This document shows, one piece after another, positions 24,739 to 34,388 of a stretch of DNA of 64,000 nucleotides (position 1 is its first letter; every line of letters starts with the position of its first letter). The translations under genes and the position numbers were made by a program. The notes beneath the pieces are model-generated. The model was not told the DNA's origin. It did no database searches and saw nothing but the letters and a program-made list of their open reading frames with translations. The stretch comes from Parazoarcus communis (GTDB lineage Bacteria; Pseudomonadota; Gammaproteobacteria; Burkholderiales; Rhodocyclaceae). The stretch is taken from the NCBI RefSeq assembly GCF_003111645.1, contig NZ_CP022187.1, positions 806,001-870,000 on the forward strand, read 5' to 3'.

Positions 24739-25527
24739 TCAGTCCATCAGTCGGGTAATGGCCGGTACGCGGCCTTCAGGGCCGAGGGCGGTGTAGCCGC
24801 CGTCACAGGCGTAGTCGGCGCCGGTGACGAAGCTGGCGTGGTCGGAGAGCAGAAAGCTCACCACCTGGGCGACCTCGTCCGGCATGCCGAGGCGCCCGAG
24901 CATGTGGTAATCGGCAGCAACGTGATCGGCCTTGGCCTTGTCGCCGCCGGAGAGGGTTTCGATGATCGAGGACCAGGTCCAGCCGGGCGAGACCGAATTG
25001 ACGCGGATGTAATCCGGGGCAAGGTCGAGTGCGGCCGAACGGGTGAATTGCTGCATCGCCGCCTTGCTCACAGGGTAGAGCCAGCGGCCCGACTGCGCGG
25101 CGGTGGCGGAGATCGAAGCGAAGTTCACCACTGCGCCACGCCCGCGCTTGAGCATGTGGGGGTGGCAGGCCTGCAGCATCATCGCGGCACCAACCAGATT
25201 CACGTCAAGCGCCTGGTTCCACTCGGCACGGGTCGATGCCGCGCCGTTATCGACGTAGGTACAGGCGCAATTGACGAGAAAGTCGATGCCGCCAAACGTG
25301 GCAACGGTGGTGTCCACGCAGCGGGCGATCTCGCTGTCCTGACTGACATCCGTGTGCTGGAAGCAGGCCGCAGGCCCGAGGCGATCGGCTGCAGCCGTGC
25401 CTTTCTGTGTATCGATGTCGGCGAGCACGACCCGGGCGCCGTGTGCGATGAGGTCTCTTGCCACCGCTTCGCCGATCATCGTGGCGCCACCGGTGACGAT
25501 GGCGACCTTGCCGCTTAATCCATTCAT
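24739..25527 (-). CDS. short-chain dehydrogenase/reductase (IifB-like)
   Basis: A 262-residue NAD(P)-dependent SDR. It has a variant coenzyme motif TGGATMIGEA (residues 12-21), NCAC in place of the usual NNAG, the catalytic serine in FASISA and the YPVSK active site. It is the first gene of the leftward operon, ahead of the StyA-like oxygenase. In the indole route known from Acinetobacter iif genes an SDR oxidises the indole dihydrodiol formed by the oxygenase to 3-hydroxyindolin-2-one. That role fits here but is inferred from gene order and family. Confidence 0.82.
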   Translation of the reverse strand: MNGLSGKVAIVTGGATMIGEAVARDLIAHGARVVLADIDTQKGTAAADRLGPAACFQHTDVSQDSEIARCVDTTVATFGGIDFLVNCACTYVDNGAASTRAEWNQALDVNLVGAAMMLQACHPHMLKRGRGAVVNFASISATAAQSGRWLYPVSKAAMQQFTRSAALDLAPDYIRVNSVSPGWTWSSIIETLSGGDKAKADHVAADYHMLGRLGMPDEVAQVVSFLLSDHASFVTGADYACDGGYTALGPEGRVPAITRLMD

Positions 25528-25600
25528 CTGCTGTGTCCTCGGTTGGAGGACGCCGCCGCTGGCGTCCTTGGGACACAGTGTTCATTTCATGGTGATGGCT

Positions 25601-25634
25601 GTTTATCCGCTTTGCGCAATCGCGCTGTCCGGAA
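25601..25634 (-). promoter_or_regulatory. possible AraC operator upstream of the SDR operon
   Basis: On the minus strand TTCCGGACAG and GCGGATAAAC occur with a 22-base offset between GGACAG and GGATAA, recalling TTCCGGGACAGT...CGGATAGT upstream of the molybdoenzyme operon. It lies about 74 bases before the SDR start. Similarity is partial, so this is a tentative site for the AraC paralogue encoded just upstream. Confidence 0.3.
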
Positions 25635-25678
25635 CGCGCACACCTGACAGCGGTGAGCCAGGTACACGACTCCGTTCC

Positions 25679-26689
25679 TTAGTTGTACCGCGGGCGGGCG
25701 GCGGTCTGCGAGGGGGATTCGCCGAAACGGTTCTTGTAATAGGCAGAAAACCGTCCGAGATGGGCAAAGCCATAGCGATGCGCGAGCACGGCAACCTTGT
25801 CGCTGCCCGGTGCGGCACTGAGCAGCGCCTTGCGGACACAGTCGAGGCGGGTGTCACGCAGGTACACCAGTGGCGTACTGTCGCAGTGCTTGCGGAACCC
25901 TTCTTCCAGTGCACGTACGCTGACACAGGCAACGCGGGCCATATCGCCCACCGTGATTGCATCCTCGACGTGGGCATGAATGTAGTCGATGGCACGCTGC
26001 ACGTGCCGGGGCAGGGCGGCCTGCTGTGGCTGGTGCAGGCGGTCGCTGTAGTTGTGACGATGGAGTTGCAGCAGGCCGCGGATGAGGCAGTCCTCCATTG
26101 CCGCGACCGTGGGGCGAAAGTTCAGCCAATCTGCACCGCACTGGTCGATGTTGTCGGCGAGATCGCGCAGCATCCGGCACCAGCTGGCCGTCAGGCCTTC
26201 GGTCTGTGACAGGCCGATGTCAAAGCTCAGCGGCTCGTGGGGTTCGTCGCCCAGGTGTTCGGTCAGACGACGCTCGAGGGACGCGCGCGGCAACCACAGC
26301 ATGAGCTGGCGATTGTCGTGCTTCCAGCGCATCCGGGTCGGCTCATGCGGATTGAGGATGCTGGCCGTGGCCGGGGAGGACAGCACCTCCTGATTGCCGC
26401 AGCGGATCTGCGCCGTGCTCGCAACCGGAACCTGTACCAGGTAGAAGCTTTCGAGGCAGCCGGGCAGAATGTCGACATCCGTGCCATAGGTCAGATAATT
26501 CAGCGCGGTTTCGCCAAGGCGAACGAGGTTGTGGCGCGAGGAGAAGCGGGTATCCGTGTTCACCGGCCGCAGATCGTGCGGGCAGAACACGTTTGCGACT
26601 TTCTGCCGCGCCTCATCGGCATCGTCCGAACTGAACAGCGGAAAAGCAGAAAGGATCTCCGCGCCGGGTGCGAGTTGCTGCCGGCTCAC
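25679..26689 (-). CDS. AraC-family regulator of the oxygenase operon
   Basis: A 336-residue AraC regulator with an N-terminal AraC_binding_2-type sensor domain and a C-terminal double helix-turn-helix (about 240-330; ITVGDMARVACVSVRALEEGF then GFAHLGRFSAYYKNRFGESP). It is paralogous to the regulator at 9419-10435. It lies directly upstream of the SDR-oxygenase operon on the same strand, as the AraC-type regulator does in described indole clusters, and is divergent from the MarR gene. It is the obvious activator of the leftward operon. Confidence 0.9.
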   Translation of the reverse strand: MSRQQLAPGAEILSAFPLFSSDDADEARQKVANVFCPHDLRPVNTDTRFSSRHNLVRLGETALNYLTYGTDVDILPGCLESFYLVQVPVASTAQIRCGNQEVLSSPATASILNPHEPTRMRWKHDNRQLMLWLPRASLERRLTEHLGDEPHEPLSFDIGLSQTEGLTASWCRMLRDLADNIDQCGADWLNFRPTVAAMEDCLIRGLLQLHRHNYSDRLHQPQQAALPRHVQRAIDYIHAHVEDAITVGDMARVACVSVRALEEGFRKHCDSTPLVYLRDTRLDCVRKALLSAAPGSDKVAVLAHRYGFAHLGRFSAYYKNRFGESPSQTAARPRYN

Positions 26690-26877
26690 GCTGAAGTCCA
26701 GGCTTGCTGGCAGGTGGCGTGCAGGTGGTACGTGGCGCTGTCTGTCATCATTACCTCAGCCTGAGTTTCGTGCTGCGATTAACGTATAGTTATAAACAAT
26801 TTATAAGCAAAGTTGAGGAGATCGCAAGCGCGATTTTCTTTGCCGATCAGGATCTGGGCAGGAAAAATGTTAACGAC
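26690..26877. promoter_or_regulatory. divergent araC/marR intergenic region
   Basis: A 188-base region between divergent regulator genes. Its centre is AT-rich and holds the 17-bp palindrome at 26790-26806. MarR repressors often bind such palindromes in their own promoters, which would let this regulator control both genes. Confidence 0.5.
26790..26806. promoter_or_regulatory. perfect palindrome, likely MarR operator
   Basis: TTATAAA, CAA, TTTATAA: a perfect 7-base inverted repeat with a 3-base spacer, 71 bases before the MarR start. Length and symmetry suit a MarR dimer. The autoregulatory role is inferred. Confidence 0.55.
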
Positions 26878-27387
26878 ATGACGGATACAGCGCCCGAACC
26901 GCATGCTGAGATGGCGTCCGAGCCGGATCACACACGCTTTGTCGATCACTATCTCGCCTTCTTGCTCGCGCAGGCCAGCAGCCGGATTTCGCGTGAGTTT
27001 CACCGCGACGTCGAGGCCGCAGGTCTGTCGGTCACCGAGTGGCGGGTGCTTGCCAGTCTGGAAGGCAGTGAAGGCGAGAGCATCGGCGTGCTCAGTCAGC
27101 TGACGCTGACCAAGCAGCCGACCTTGAGCAAGGTCGTCCAACGCATGGAGGCCGACGGCATCGTCGATCGCACCCGCGTCCGCTCCGACCGCCGCCAGAC
27201 CGTGGTTCGCATTACCCCGAAAGGTCACCTGCTGACCGAGTCCTTGCGCAAGCGCGCCATCAATCATCAGGCACGTCTGCTCGAGCCCTTCGGGCAGGAG
27301 AATGCCGAGATGCTGATTTCGATGCTCAGAGACTTGCTTGCGCTGCACCCGGCGTCTGGCCCCATCGACGAAGAGGCGGATTCGTAG
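26878..27387 (+). CDS. MarR-family transcriptional regulator of the anthranilate-CoA cluster
   Basis: A 169-residue MarR regulator with the winged helix at about 50-125 (LSVTEWRVLASLEG, then LTKQPTLSKVVQRMEADG and DRRQTVVRITPKG). It starts at 26878 after AGGAAAA. It immediately precedes the 2-aminobenzoyl-CoA monooxygenase/reductase gene, as in the known Azoarcus evansii clusters, and CoA thioesters are frequent ligands of such MarR proteins. It probably represses the cluster until 2-aminobenzoyl-CoA or a related compound appears. Confidence 0.9.
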   Translation: MTDTAPEPHAEMASEPDHTRFVDHYLAFLLAQASSRISREFHRDVEAAGLSVTEWRVLASLEGSEGESIGVLSQLTLTKQPTLSKVVQRMEADGIVDRTRVRSDRRQTVVRITPKGHLLTESLRKRAINHQARLLEPFGQENAEMLISMLRDLLALHPASGPIDEEADS

Positions 27388-27423
27388 TCGGGCAGGAATG
27401 ATGGAAGGGCTGCGGAGTCCTTG

Positions 27424-27463
27424 TTGACTTGATAGTTTAGATATGAAATATTGCTCACTAAAC
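27424..27463 (+). promoter_or_regulatory. promoter with inverted repeat upstream of the monooxygenase/reductase gene
   Basis: TTGACT (27424-27429) and AATATT (27447-27452) are separated by 17 bases, matching sigma-70 at five and four of six positions. GTTTAG (27435-27440) and CTAAAC (27458-27463) are inverted repeats that straddle the -10 region, a position suited to repression by the adjacent MarR protein. Confidence 0.45.
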
Positions 27464-27542
27464 AAGCAAGCCAGAACCCATCCGTTCCGGATCGCTCCCT
27501 CAGTCAGGGGGCCGGGCGGCTCAATCCAGAAGGAGCAATAGC

Positions 27543-29858
27543 ATGCGCATCGTGTGTATCGGCGGAGGCCCCGCAGGCCTGTATTTTGCGATCCTGATGA
27601 AGAAGCTGAATCCGGCACATCAGATCACGGTCGTAGAGCGCAACAAGCCCTATGACACCTTCGGTTGGGGTGTCGTTTTTTCTGATGCGACCATGGACAA
27701 CATGCGCGAATGGGATCCGGTGACCGCGGATGCGATCCAGATCGCGTTCAATCACTGGGATGACATCGAACTGCATTTCAAGGGCCGCGCCATTCGCAGT
27801 GGCGGTCATGGCTTCGTCGGGATTGGGCGCAAGAAGATGCTCAATATCCTGCAGGAGCGCTGCGAGAACATGGGCATCGAGCTCGTATTCGAGGTCGATG
27901 GCGAGGATCGTCAGTACCCCGACGCAGACCTGATCATTGCGTCCGACGGGATTTTTTCAGCCACACGGGAGCGCTATCAGGAGTTGTTCAAACCGAGCAT
28001 CATCAAGCGGCCGAACCGGTACATCTGGCTGGGTACGAAGAAGCTTTTCGATGCCTTCAACTTCATCTTCGAGAAGACCGAACACGGCTGGTTCCAGGCC
28101 CACATCTACAAGTTCGATGCTGAAACAACGACCTTTATCGTAGAGTGCCCGGAGCATGTCTGGTTGGCGCACGGGCTGGACAAGGCGGATCAGGAGCAGT
28201 CCATCGCCTTCTGCGAGAAGCTCTTCGAAAAGCATCTCGATGGGCATGCCTTGATGACAAATGCCCGCCATCTGCGCGGTTCCGCGTGGTTGAATTTCCA
28301 GCAGGTGAAGTGCGAGAAGTGGTGGGTGAACAATGGGAACAGCCATGTCGTGCTGATGGGGGATGCAGTACATACCGCACACTTCGCCATTGGCTCGGGC
28401 ACCAAGCTTGCTATCGAGGATGCAATCGAGTTGACGCGTCAGTTCCAGGATATGGGCGATGCGGTGGAGAACATTCCGGAGGTGCTTGCGCGCTATCAGG
28501 AATTGCGGAACGTGGATGTGCTGCGTCTGCAGAATGCCGCGTGGAATGCGATGGAGTGGTTCGAGGTGTGTGACGCGCGCTATTGCGACACGATGGAGCC
28601 CGAGCAGTTCATGTACTCGATGCTCACGCGTTCGCAGCGGATCTCGCACGAGAATCTGCGCTTGCGTGATGCTGACTGGCTGGAGGGCTACGAGCGTTGG
28701 TTTGCCGAGAAGGCCGGGGTGACGGTTGATGCCGACAAGGCTCCGCCGCCGCCGATGTTTACGCCGTTCAAGTTGCGTGGGCTGACCGTTCCCAACCGCA
28801 TGATCATGTCGCCGATGGCGATGTATTCGGCGGACGATGGCGTCGCTGGCGACTTCCATCTGGTGCACTTCGGCGCGCGCGCCCTTGGCGGTACCGGCCT
28901 GCTTTACACCGAGATGAGCTGCGTATCGGCCGATGCGCGCATCACCCCTGGGTGTGCTGGCATGTACAAGCCTGAGCATGTGACCGCGTGGAAGCGCATT
29001 GTCGATTTCGTGCATTCGAATTCGACAGCAAAGATGGGTATCCAACTGGGTCATGCCGGACGCAAGGGTGCAACCAAGCTCGCCTGGGAAGGTATCGATC
29101 AGCCGCTCGAATCCGGTGCTTGGGAGCTGATTTCCGCCTCGCCACTGCCTTACCTGCCGCATTCGCAGGTGCCGCGCGAAATGAACCGCGACGACATGGA
29201 CCGGGTGAAGGCTGATTTTGTGCGTGCAACCAGAATGGCCGTCGAGGCCGGATTCGATATCCTCGAATACCACTGTGCGCATGGCTATCTGATGTCGAGC
29301 TTCCTGTCGCCGCTGACCAATCAGCGCACGGATGAGTATGGCGGCAATATCGAGAACCGCGCCCGTTATCCGCTCGAAGTGTTTATGGCCATGCGTGCCG
29401 TGTGGCCGGCGGACAAGCCGATGTCGGTTCGCCTGTCCTGCCACGACTGGTTCCCCGGTGGCAACACGGCAGACGAGGCGGTTGAGATTGCACGTCTGTT
29501 CAAGGCCGCGGGTGCCGACATCATCGACTGTTCGTCCGGTCAGGTGTGGAAGGGTGAAAAGCCGGTGTTCGGGCGCATGTTCCAGACACCTTTCGCCGAC
29601 CGTATCCGCAACGAGGTTGGCATCCCGACCATCGCAGTGGGTGCAATCTTCGAGGCCGATCATGCCAACAGTATTCTGGCCGCCGGGCGTGCAGACCTTT
29701 GCGCGGTGGCCCGTCCGCACCTCGCCGATCCGGCGTGGACGCTGCACGAGGCGGCGAAGATTGATTTCAAGGGCGTAGCGTGGCCGAAGCAGTACATTTC
29801 GGGTCGTTCGCAGTACGAGAACAACCTCAAGCGCAGTTACGCTGCTCCGGGAAAGTGA
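27543..29858 (+). CDS. 2-aminobenzoyl-CoA monooxygenase/reductase (salicylyl-CoA 5-hydroxylase/OYE fusion type)
   Basis: A 771-residue fusion flavoprotein. Residues 1-395 are a FAD monooxygenase ([10 protein letters not shown] near 7-16, [14 protein letters not shown] near 275) and residues about 400-771 an Old Yellow Enzyme domain ([43 protein letters not shown]). This is the layout of 2-aminobenzoyl-CoA monooxygenase/reductase of Azoarcus evansii, which hydroxylates and then reduces the ring of 2-aminobenzoyl-CoA with NADH and oxygen to a non-aromatic 2-amino-5-oxocyclohexene-carboxyl-CoA. Automatic annotation often names such proteins salicylyl-CoA 5-hydroxylase/oxidoreductase. AAGGAG precedes the ATG. 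The following beta-oxidation genes support the anthranilate reading. Confidence 0.9.
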   Translation: MRIVCIGGGPAGLYFAILMKKLNPAHQITVVERNKPYDTFGWGVVFSDATMDNMREWDPVTADAIQIAFNHWDDIELHFKGRAIRSGGHGFVGIGRKKMLNILQERCENMGIELVFEVDGEDRQYPDADLIIASDGIFSATRERYQELFKPSIIKRPNRYIWLGTKKLFDAFNFIFEKTEHGWFQAHIYKFDAETTTFIVECPEHVWLAHGLDKADQEQSIAFCEKLFEKHLDGHALMTNARHLRGSAWLNFQQVKCEKWWVNNGNSHVVLMGDAVHTAHFAIGSGTKLAIEDAIELTRQFQDMGDAVENIPEVLARYQELRNVDVLRLQNAAWNAMEWFEVCDARYCDTMEPEQFMYSMLTRSQRISHENLRLRDADWLEGYERWFAEKAGVTVDADKAPPPPMFTPFKLRGLTVPNRMIMSPMAMYSADDGVAGDFHLVHFGARALGGTGLLYTEMSCVSADARITPGCAGMYKPEHVTAWKRIVDFVHSNSTAKMGIQLGHAGRKGATKLAWEGIDQPLESGAWELISASPLPYLPHSQVPREMNRDDMDRVKADFVRATRMAVEAGFDILEYHCAHGYLMSSFLSPLTNQRTDEYGGNIENRARYPLEVFMAMRAVWPADKPMSVRLSCHDWFPGGNTADEAVEIARLFKAAGADIIDCSSGQVWKGEKPVFGRMFQTPFADRIRNEVGIPTIAVGAIFEADHANSILAAGRADLCAVARPHLADPAWTLHEAAKIDFKGVAWPKQYISGRSQYENNLKRSYAAPGK

Positions 29859-29901
29859 AGCAGGATCTGGTTTGATTCTTTGGATCCGGTCTTCGTGCCA
29901 A

Positions 29902-29995
29902 GGGAGTGGGGCAGAGGTATTTGCTCCGAGGGCTGCGGAACTCGCTGCGCTCGGACAGTCCTCGCCCTCTCCACAAATGCCTCCACCCCACTCCC
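29902..29995. repeat. stem-loop repeat element, copy 1
   Basis: Arms 29902-29923 and 29974-29995 pair at 19 of 22 positions and enclose a 50-base loop. The loop core 29931-29966 recurs in reverse orientation at 30937-30981. It follows the monooxygenase/reductase gene and looks like a repetitive extragenic palindromic element; it may also end or stabilise the transcript. Confidence 0.6.
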
Positions 29996-30059
29996 GAATC
30001 AGAGGCACAGGAGTTGAGGTCCGGCGGTAGCGGAAAAAGACAGACGGTTTGGGGGCGTG

Positions 30060-30869
30060 ATGAGCATTACTTTTGACACCAGCAGCAGTTCAACCTTGCC
30101 TTTGTCCGGGCGCCACGCAGTGGTGACCGGTGCTGGCAGCGGGATTGGCGAGGCCATCGCGCAGGAGCTGGCGCGACTGGGTGCGACGCTGACGCTGGTC
30201 GGCCGTCGTGCCGAGCCGCTTGAAGCCGCTCGGGCGAAGCTCGCAGGGCAGGGGCATGGCGTTGTGGCGGCAGACATCACCGATCATGCCGGCATTGCTG
30301 CGGCGTTTGCTTCTGCGGCCGCGGAGCGCGGTGCCATTTCGATTCTGGTGAATAACGCAGGTGCGGCGAAGAGCGCCCCCGCAGGCAAGACGTCGCCCAG
30401 ACTGTGGAACGAGATGCTGACGGTAAACCTTACCGGCACCTTCAACTGCACTCAGGCCGTCCTTGCTGGCATGCAGGCCGCGCGCTGGGGAAGGATCGTC
30501 AATATCGCCAGCACGGCCGGCCTGGTCGGTTATGCGTATGTGTCCGCCTATTCGGCTGCCAAGCACGGCGTGATTGGCTTTACCCGCTCACTGGCGCTGG
30601 AAGTGGCGAAGCAGGGCATTACCGTGAATGCGGTGTGCCCAGGCTATACCGACACTCCGCTGCTGGGCGGTGCGGTGGACAACATCGTGGTCAAGACCGG
30701 TCGCAGCAGCGACGAAGCCAAGACCACGCTGGCGGCAAGCAATCCTCAAGGGCGGCTGGTGCAGCCCGAAGATGTTGCACGGACGGTTGGCTGGCTGTGT
30801 CTGCCCGGGTCGGAGGCGATTCACGGCCAGTCGATCCCGGTCGCCGGCGGCGAAGTCATGGCCGGCTGA
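30060..30869 (+). CDS. SDR-family 3-hydroxyacyl-CoA dehydrogenase-like oxidoreductase
   Basis: A 269-residue classical SDR with TGAGSGIGEA near residue 24, NNAG, the catalytic serine in NIASTAG, and the YSAAK active site. It resembles 3-hydroxyacyl-CoA / 3-oxoacyl dehydrogenases. In the anthranilate-CoA cluster of Azoarcus evansii an SDR follows the monooxygenase/reductase and is thought to act in alicyclic beta-oxidation, and the same role is likely here. The ATG at 30060 is preceded by an overlapping GTG at 30057, and the ribosome binding site is poor. Extragenic repeats flank the gene on both sides. Confidence 0.82.
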   Translation: MSITFDTSSSSTLPLSGRHAVVTGAGSGIGEAIAQELARLGATLTLVGRRAEPLEAARAKLAGQGHGVVAADITDHAGIAAAFASAAAERGAISILVNNAGAAKSAPAGKTSPRLWNEMLTVNLTGTFNCTQAVLAGMQAARWGRIVNIASTAGLVGYAYVSAYSAAKHGVIGFTRSLALEVAKQGITVNAVCPGYTDTPLLGGAVDNIVVKTGRSSDEAKTTLAASNPQGRLVQPEDVARTVGWLCLPGSEAIHGQSIPVAGGEVMAG

Positions 30870-30916
30870 GAGCGAACGGATGAATACGCGACACTGAAGC
30901 ACGGAACAAGGCGAGT

Positions 30917-31014
30917 GCGCTGTGTGTTTGTGCAGCGGCGAGGACTGTCCGAGCAAGCGCAGCGCAGCGAGTTCCGCAGCCGCGGAGCAACCACACGGTG
31001 CGCTCACCGGAACC
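30917..31014. repeat. stem-loop repeat element, copy 2 (inverted)
   Basis: The core 30937-30981 is the reverse complement of the copy-1 core (29931-29966), with seven extra bases (30955-30961). The flanking arms, unlike those of copy 1 in sequence, also pair imperfectly with each other (around 30911-30930 and 30985-31010). Together the two copies bracket the SDR gene. Confidence 0.5.
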
Positions 31015-31111
31015 GCAGGCACCTGCAGCAGTAAACGAAATAGGCAGTAGCAAACAACGCGTACAGGCAGCAGGTTTGACCTGCACCGACTGAGAGAAAC
31101 GGAGAGAGGCC

Positions 31112-31957
31112 ATGGCAGAACTTTCGATGAATGACCACAAACGTCCGTTCAAGGACTATCCGGCACATCACTTCAAGTGGGAATGTTCCGACGACGGTCG
31201 GGTGGCCACGATCACCCTGAACCGCCCCGACAAGAAGAACCCGCTCACCTTCGACTCCTACGCCGAACTGCGCAACCTCTTCCGCGACCTGACCTACGCC
31301 AGCGACGTTCGCACGGTGGTCATCCAGGGCGCCGGAAACAACTTCTGCTCCGGTGGCGATGTGTTCGAGATCATCGAACCGCTGACCAAGATGAGCATGC
31401 CCGAACTGCTCGAGTTCACCCGCATGACCGGCGATCTCGTCAAAGCCATGCGCCGTGCGCCGCAACAGATCGTCGCCGCCATCGACGGCATCTGCGCCGG
31501 TGCCGGTGCCATGCTCGCCCTTGCAGCCGACTTCCGCCTCGGCACCCCGGAAACGAAGACGGCCTACCTCTTCACCCGCGTTGGTCTTGCCGGTGCCGAC
31601 ATGGGCGCCTGCGGCCTGCTGCCGCGCATGATCGGGCAGGGTCGTGCCACCGAACTGCTGATGACCGGCCGTGCGATGAGTGCGGACGAAGGCTTGGCGT
31701 GGGGTTTCTTCAGCGCCCTGCACCCGTCCGCCGATCTGCTCGGACAAGCGCAGAAAATCGCCCGCAACCTTGCTGACGGGCCGTGGTTCGCGCACACCGT
31801 CACCAAGACCATGATCAACCAGGAATGGGCGATGGGCGTCGAGGAAATGATCGAATCCGAAGCCCAGGCCCAGGCCATCTGCATGATGACCGGCGACTTC
31901 CGGCGCGCGTTCGAGGCCTTCGCCTCGAAGCAGAAGCCGAAGTTCGAAGGCAACTGA
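31112..31957 (+). CDS. enoyl-CoA hydratase/isomerase family protein
   Basis: A 281-residue crotonase-fold protein. The oxyanion-hole region reads [15 protein letters not shown] and the second half [18 protein letters not shown]. It lacks the standard glutamate pair of short-chain hydratases in an obvious form, so it may hydrate, isomerise or hydrolytically cleave a cyclic acyl-CoA. Ring-opening hydrolases of the crotonase fold are known in related pathways. GAGAGAGG precedes the ATG, and the next gene starts eleven bases after the stop. Confidence 0.82.
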   Translation: MAELSMNDHKRPFKDYPAHHFKWECSDDGRVATITLNRPDKKNPLTFDSYAELRNLFRDLTYASDVRTVVIQGAGNNFCSGGDVFEIIEPLTKMSMPELLEFTRMTGDLVKAMRRAPQQIVAAIDGICAGAGAMLALAADFRLGTPETKTAYLFTRVGLAGADMGACGLLPRMIGQGRATELLMTGRAMSADEGLAWGFFSALHPSADLLGQAQKIARNLADGPWFAHTVTKTMINQEWAMGVEEMIESEAQAQAICMMTGDFRRAFEAFASKQKPKFEGN

Positions 31958-31968
31958 GCGTCAGGCAC

Positions 31969-33120
31969 ATGGACCGCTCAATACTCGATCTGCCGTTTTA
32001 CGGCCCCGAACATCGCCAGCTCTCCGATGCGATCTTCGACTGGGCATCGCATGCGATGCCCGAAATCGACCATCACGACACCGACAACGCCTGCCGCAAA
32101 CTGGTCGCAGCCCTCGGCAAAGCCGGCTTCCTGCGCTACGCGGTGCCGGCGGCTTACGGCGGCGCCCTCGACGAACTCGATTCACGCTCGCTGTGCATCG
32201 CACGCGAAACGCTCGCCTACCACGATGGCCTTGCCGACTTCGCCTTTGCCATGCAGGGGCTGGGTACCGGCGCCATCACCTTGTCGGGCAGCGAAGCGCT
32301 CAAGCAACACGTGTTGCCGAAGGTGGCCAGCGGTGAATGGATTTCGGCCTTCGCACTGACCGAGCCGGACGCCGGTTCGGATGTGGGCGCCATGGCCTGC
32401 GACGCCCGCCTCGAAGGTGATCACTACGTTCTCAACGGCGAAAAGACCTGGATCTCGAACGGAGGCATCGCCGACGTTTATTGCGTGTTTGCGCGCACCG
32501 GAGAAGCACCGGGCACGCGCGGCATTTCGGCCTTTGTCGTCTATCCCGACATGCCTGGCTTCGAAGTGGCCGAGCGGATGGAAGTGATCGCACCGCACCC
32601 GCTGGCACGGCTGCGCTTCACCGACGTGAAGGTGCCGGTGGCCAATCGCCTTGGCGCCCCAGGCGAAGGCTTCAAGGTGGCGATGCGTACGCTCGACATC
32701 TTCCGCGCTTCGGTCGCGGCTGCAGCCCTCGGCTTTGCCCGCCGCGCCCTCGACGAAGGTCTGCGCCACGCCAAAGCGCGACCGATGTTCGGCCACACCC
32801 TGGCCGACTTCCAGCTTACGCAGGCCAGGCTCGGCGAGATGGCGACCGACATCGAAGCAGCCGCGTTGCTGACCGCCCGTGCCGCATGGCGCCGTGACGT
32901 GCAGAAGCTGCCAACGACGCGGGAAGCCGCGATGGCAAAGATGACCGCCACCGAAAATGCACAGCGCGTGATCGACGCAGCGGTGCAGATGCATGGCGGG
33001 CAGGGCGTACGCGTGGGCGTCAAGGTCGAGTCGCTCTACCGAGAGATTCGCGCGCTGCGCATTTACGAAGGTGCGACCGAAGTGCAGAAGCTGATCGTCG
33101 CCCGCGAACTACTCAAATAA
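31969..33120 (+). CDS. acyl-CoA dehydrogenase
   Basis: A 383-residue FAD acyl-CoA dehydrogenase with the usual [15 protein letters not shown] and TWISNGG flavin contacts and the C-terminal [19 protein letters not shown] ... [16 protein letters not shown], in which E of YEGATE is the likely catalytic base. The start is taken at the ATG 31969, eleven bases after the hydratase stop. It probably oxidises an alicyclic or dicarboxylic acyl-CoA formed after ring reduction; the exact substrate is not evident. Confidence 0.87.
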   Translation: MDRSILDLPFYGPEHRQLSDAIFDWASHAMPEIDHHDTDNACRKLVAALGKAGFLRYAVPAAYGGALDELDSRSLCIARETLAYHDGLADFAFAMQGLGTGAITLSGSEALKQHVLPKVASGEWISAFALTEPDAGSDVGAMACDARLEGDHYVLNGEKTWISNGGIADVYCVFARTGEAPGTRGISAFVVYPDMPGFEVAERMEVIAPHPLARLRFTDVKVPVANRLGAPGEGFKVAMRTLDIFRASVAAAALGFARRALDEGLRHAKARPMFGHTLADFQLTQARLGEMATDIEAAALLTARAAWRRDVQKLPTTREAAMAKMTATENAQRVIDAAVQMHGGQGVRVGVKVESLYREIRALRIYEGATEVQKLIVARELLK

Positions 33121-33166
33121 CCGATTTCCGAATCGCCACCCCAACCCCACGGGAGCCGCAAATAAC

Positions 33167-34348
33167 ATGAGCAAGATCCATTTTGACTGGGCCGATCCCT
33201 TGCAACTCGACGGGCAACTGTCCGATGTGGAGCGCATGGTGCGTGACACCGCACGCACCTACTGCCAGGAAAAGCTGCTGCCGCGCGTGCAGGAAGCCTT
33301 CCGCCATGAGAAGACCGACCGCGAGATCTTCAACGAGATGGGCGAACTCGGCCTGCTCGGGCCAACCATCCCGGAAGAGTACGGTGGCGCCGGCATGAAC
33401 TACGTGTGCTACGGCCTGATCGCGCGTGAAGTCGAGCGTGTGGATTCCGGCTACCGTTCGATGATGAGCGTGCAGAGCTCGCTGGTGATGGTGCCGATCA
33501 ACGAATTCGGCAACGAAGCCACCAAGAAGAAGTATCTGCCCAAGCTCGCCACCGGCGAATGGGTGGGCTGCTTCGGCCTGACCGAGCCCAACCACGGCTC
33601 CGACCCCGGCAGCATGGTGACCCGTGCGCGCAAGGTCGACGGCGGCTATAGCCTGTCGGGCTCCAAGATGTGGATCACCAACAGCCCGATAGCGGACGTG
33701 TTCGTGGTGTGGGCCAAGGACGACGAAGGCCAGATCCGCGGCTTCGTGCTGGAGAAGGGCTGGAAAGGGCTGTCCGCACCCGCGATCCACGGCAAGGTCG
33801 GCCTGCGCGCCTCGATCACCGGTGAGATCGTCATGGACGAAGTGTTCTGCCCGGAAGAAAACGCCTTCCCGACGGTGCGCGGTCTCAAAGGCCCCTTCAC
33901 CTGCCTGAACTCGGCGCGTTACGGCATCGCCTGGGGCGCACTCGGCGCGGCGGAAGCCTGCTACGAAACCGCGCGTCAATACACGATGGACCGCAATCAG
34001 TTCGGTCGTCCGCTTGCAGCCAACCAGCTGGTGCAGAAGAAGCTCGCCGACATGCTCACCGAGATCACGCTCGGTCTGCAGAGCTGCCTGCGTGTTGGCC
34101 ATCTGAAAGACGAAGGCAACGCGGCAGTCGAGATCACGTCGATCATCAAGCGCAACAGCTGCGGCAAGTCGCTGGACATCGCCCGCATGGCGCGCGACAT
34201 GCTCGGCGGCAACGGCATCTCGGACGAGTTCTGCGTGGCCCGTCACCTGGTGAACCTGGAAGTGGTGAACACCTACGAAGGCACGCACGACGTGCATGCG
34301 CTGATCCTCGGCCGCGCCATCACCGGCATCGCTGCGTTCAGCAACTGA
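33167..34348 (+). CDS. gcdH: glutaryl-CoA dehydrogenase
   Basis: A 393-residue acyl-CoA dehydrogenase closely matching decarboxylating glutaryl-CoA dehydrogenase along its length: [13 protein letters not shown] at the start, [33 protein letters not shown], and [18 protein letters not shown] with the catalytic glutamate. It turns glutaryl-CoA into crotonyl-CoA and CO2. Its presence suggests that ring cleavage of the reduced 2-aminobenzoyl-CoA leads through a C7 dicarboxylic chain to glutaryl-CoA, as in benzoyl-CoA catabolism. GGGAG precedes the ATG. Confidence 0.92.
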   Translation: MSKIHFDWADPLQLDGQLSDVERMVRDTARTYCQEKLLPRVQEAFRHEKTDREIFNEMGELGLLGPTIPEEYGGAGMNYVCYGLIAREVERVDSGYRSMMSVQSSLVMVPINEFGNEATKKKYLPKLATGEWVGCFGLTEPNHGSDPGSMVTRARKVDGGYSLSGSKMWITNSPIADVFVVWAKDDEGQIRGFVLEKGWKGLSAPAIHGKVGLRASITGEIVMDEVFCPEENAFPTVRGLKGPFTCLNSARYGIAWGALGAAEACYETARQYTMDRNQFGRPLAANQLVQKKLADMLTEITLGLQSCLRVGHLKDEGNAAVEITSIIKRNSCGKSLDIARMARDMLGGNGISDEFCVARHLVNLEVVNTYEGTHDVHALILGRAITGIAAFSN

Positions 34349-34388
34349 TCGCCAGGCTGCTGGCCACAACGAACAGGGGGAGACCGAC

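Noticed and set aside
27957-30008. Minus-strand open frame of 683 codons opposite the monooxygenase/reductase gene
   Set aside because: Antisense to a fully recognisable fusion flavoprotein; composition is that of a codon-bias shadow, with no motif or ribosome binding site.
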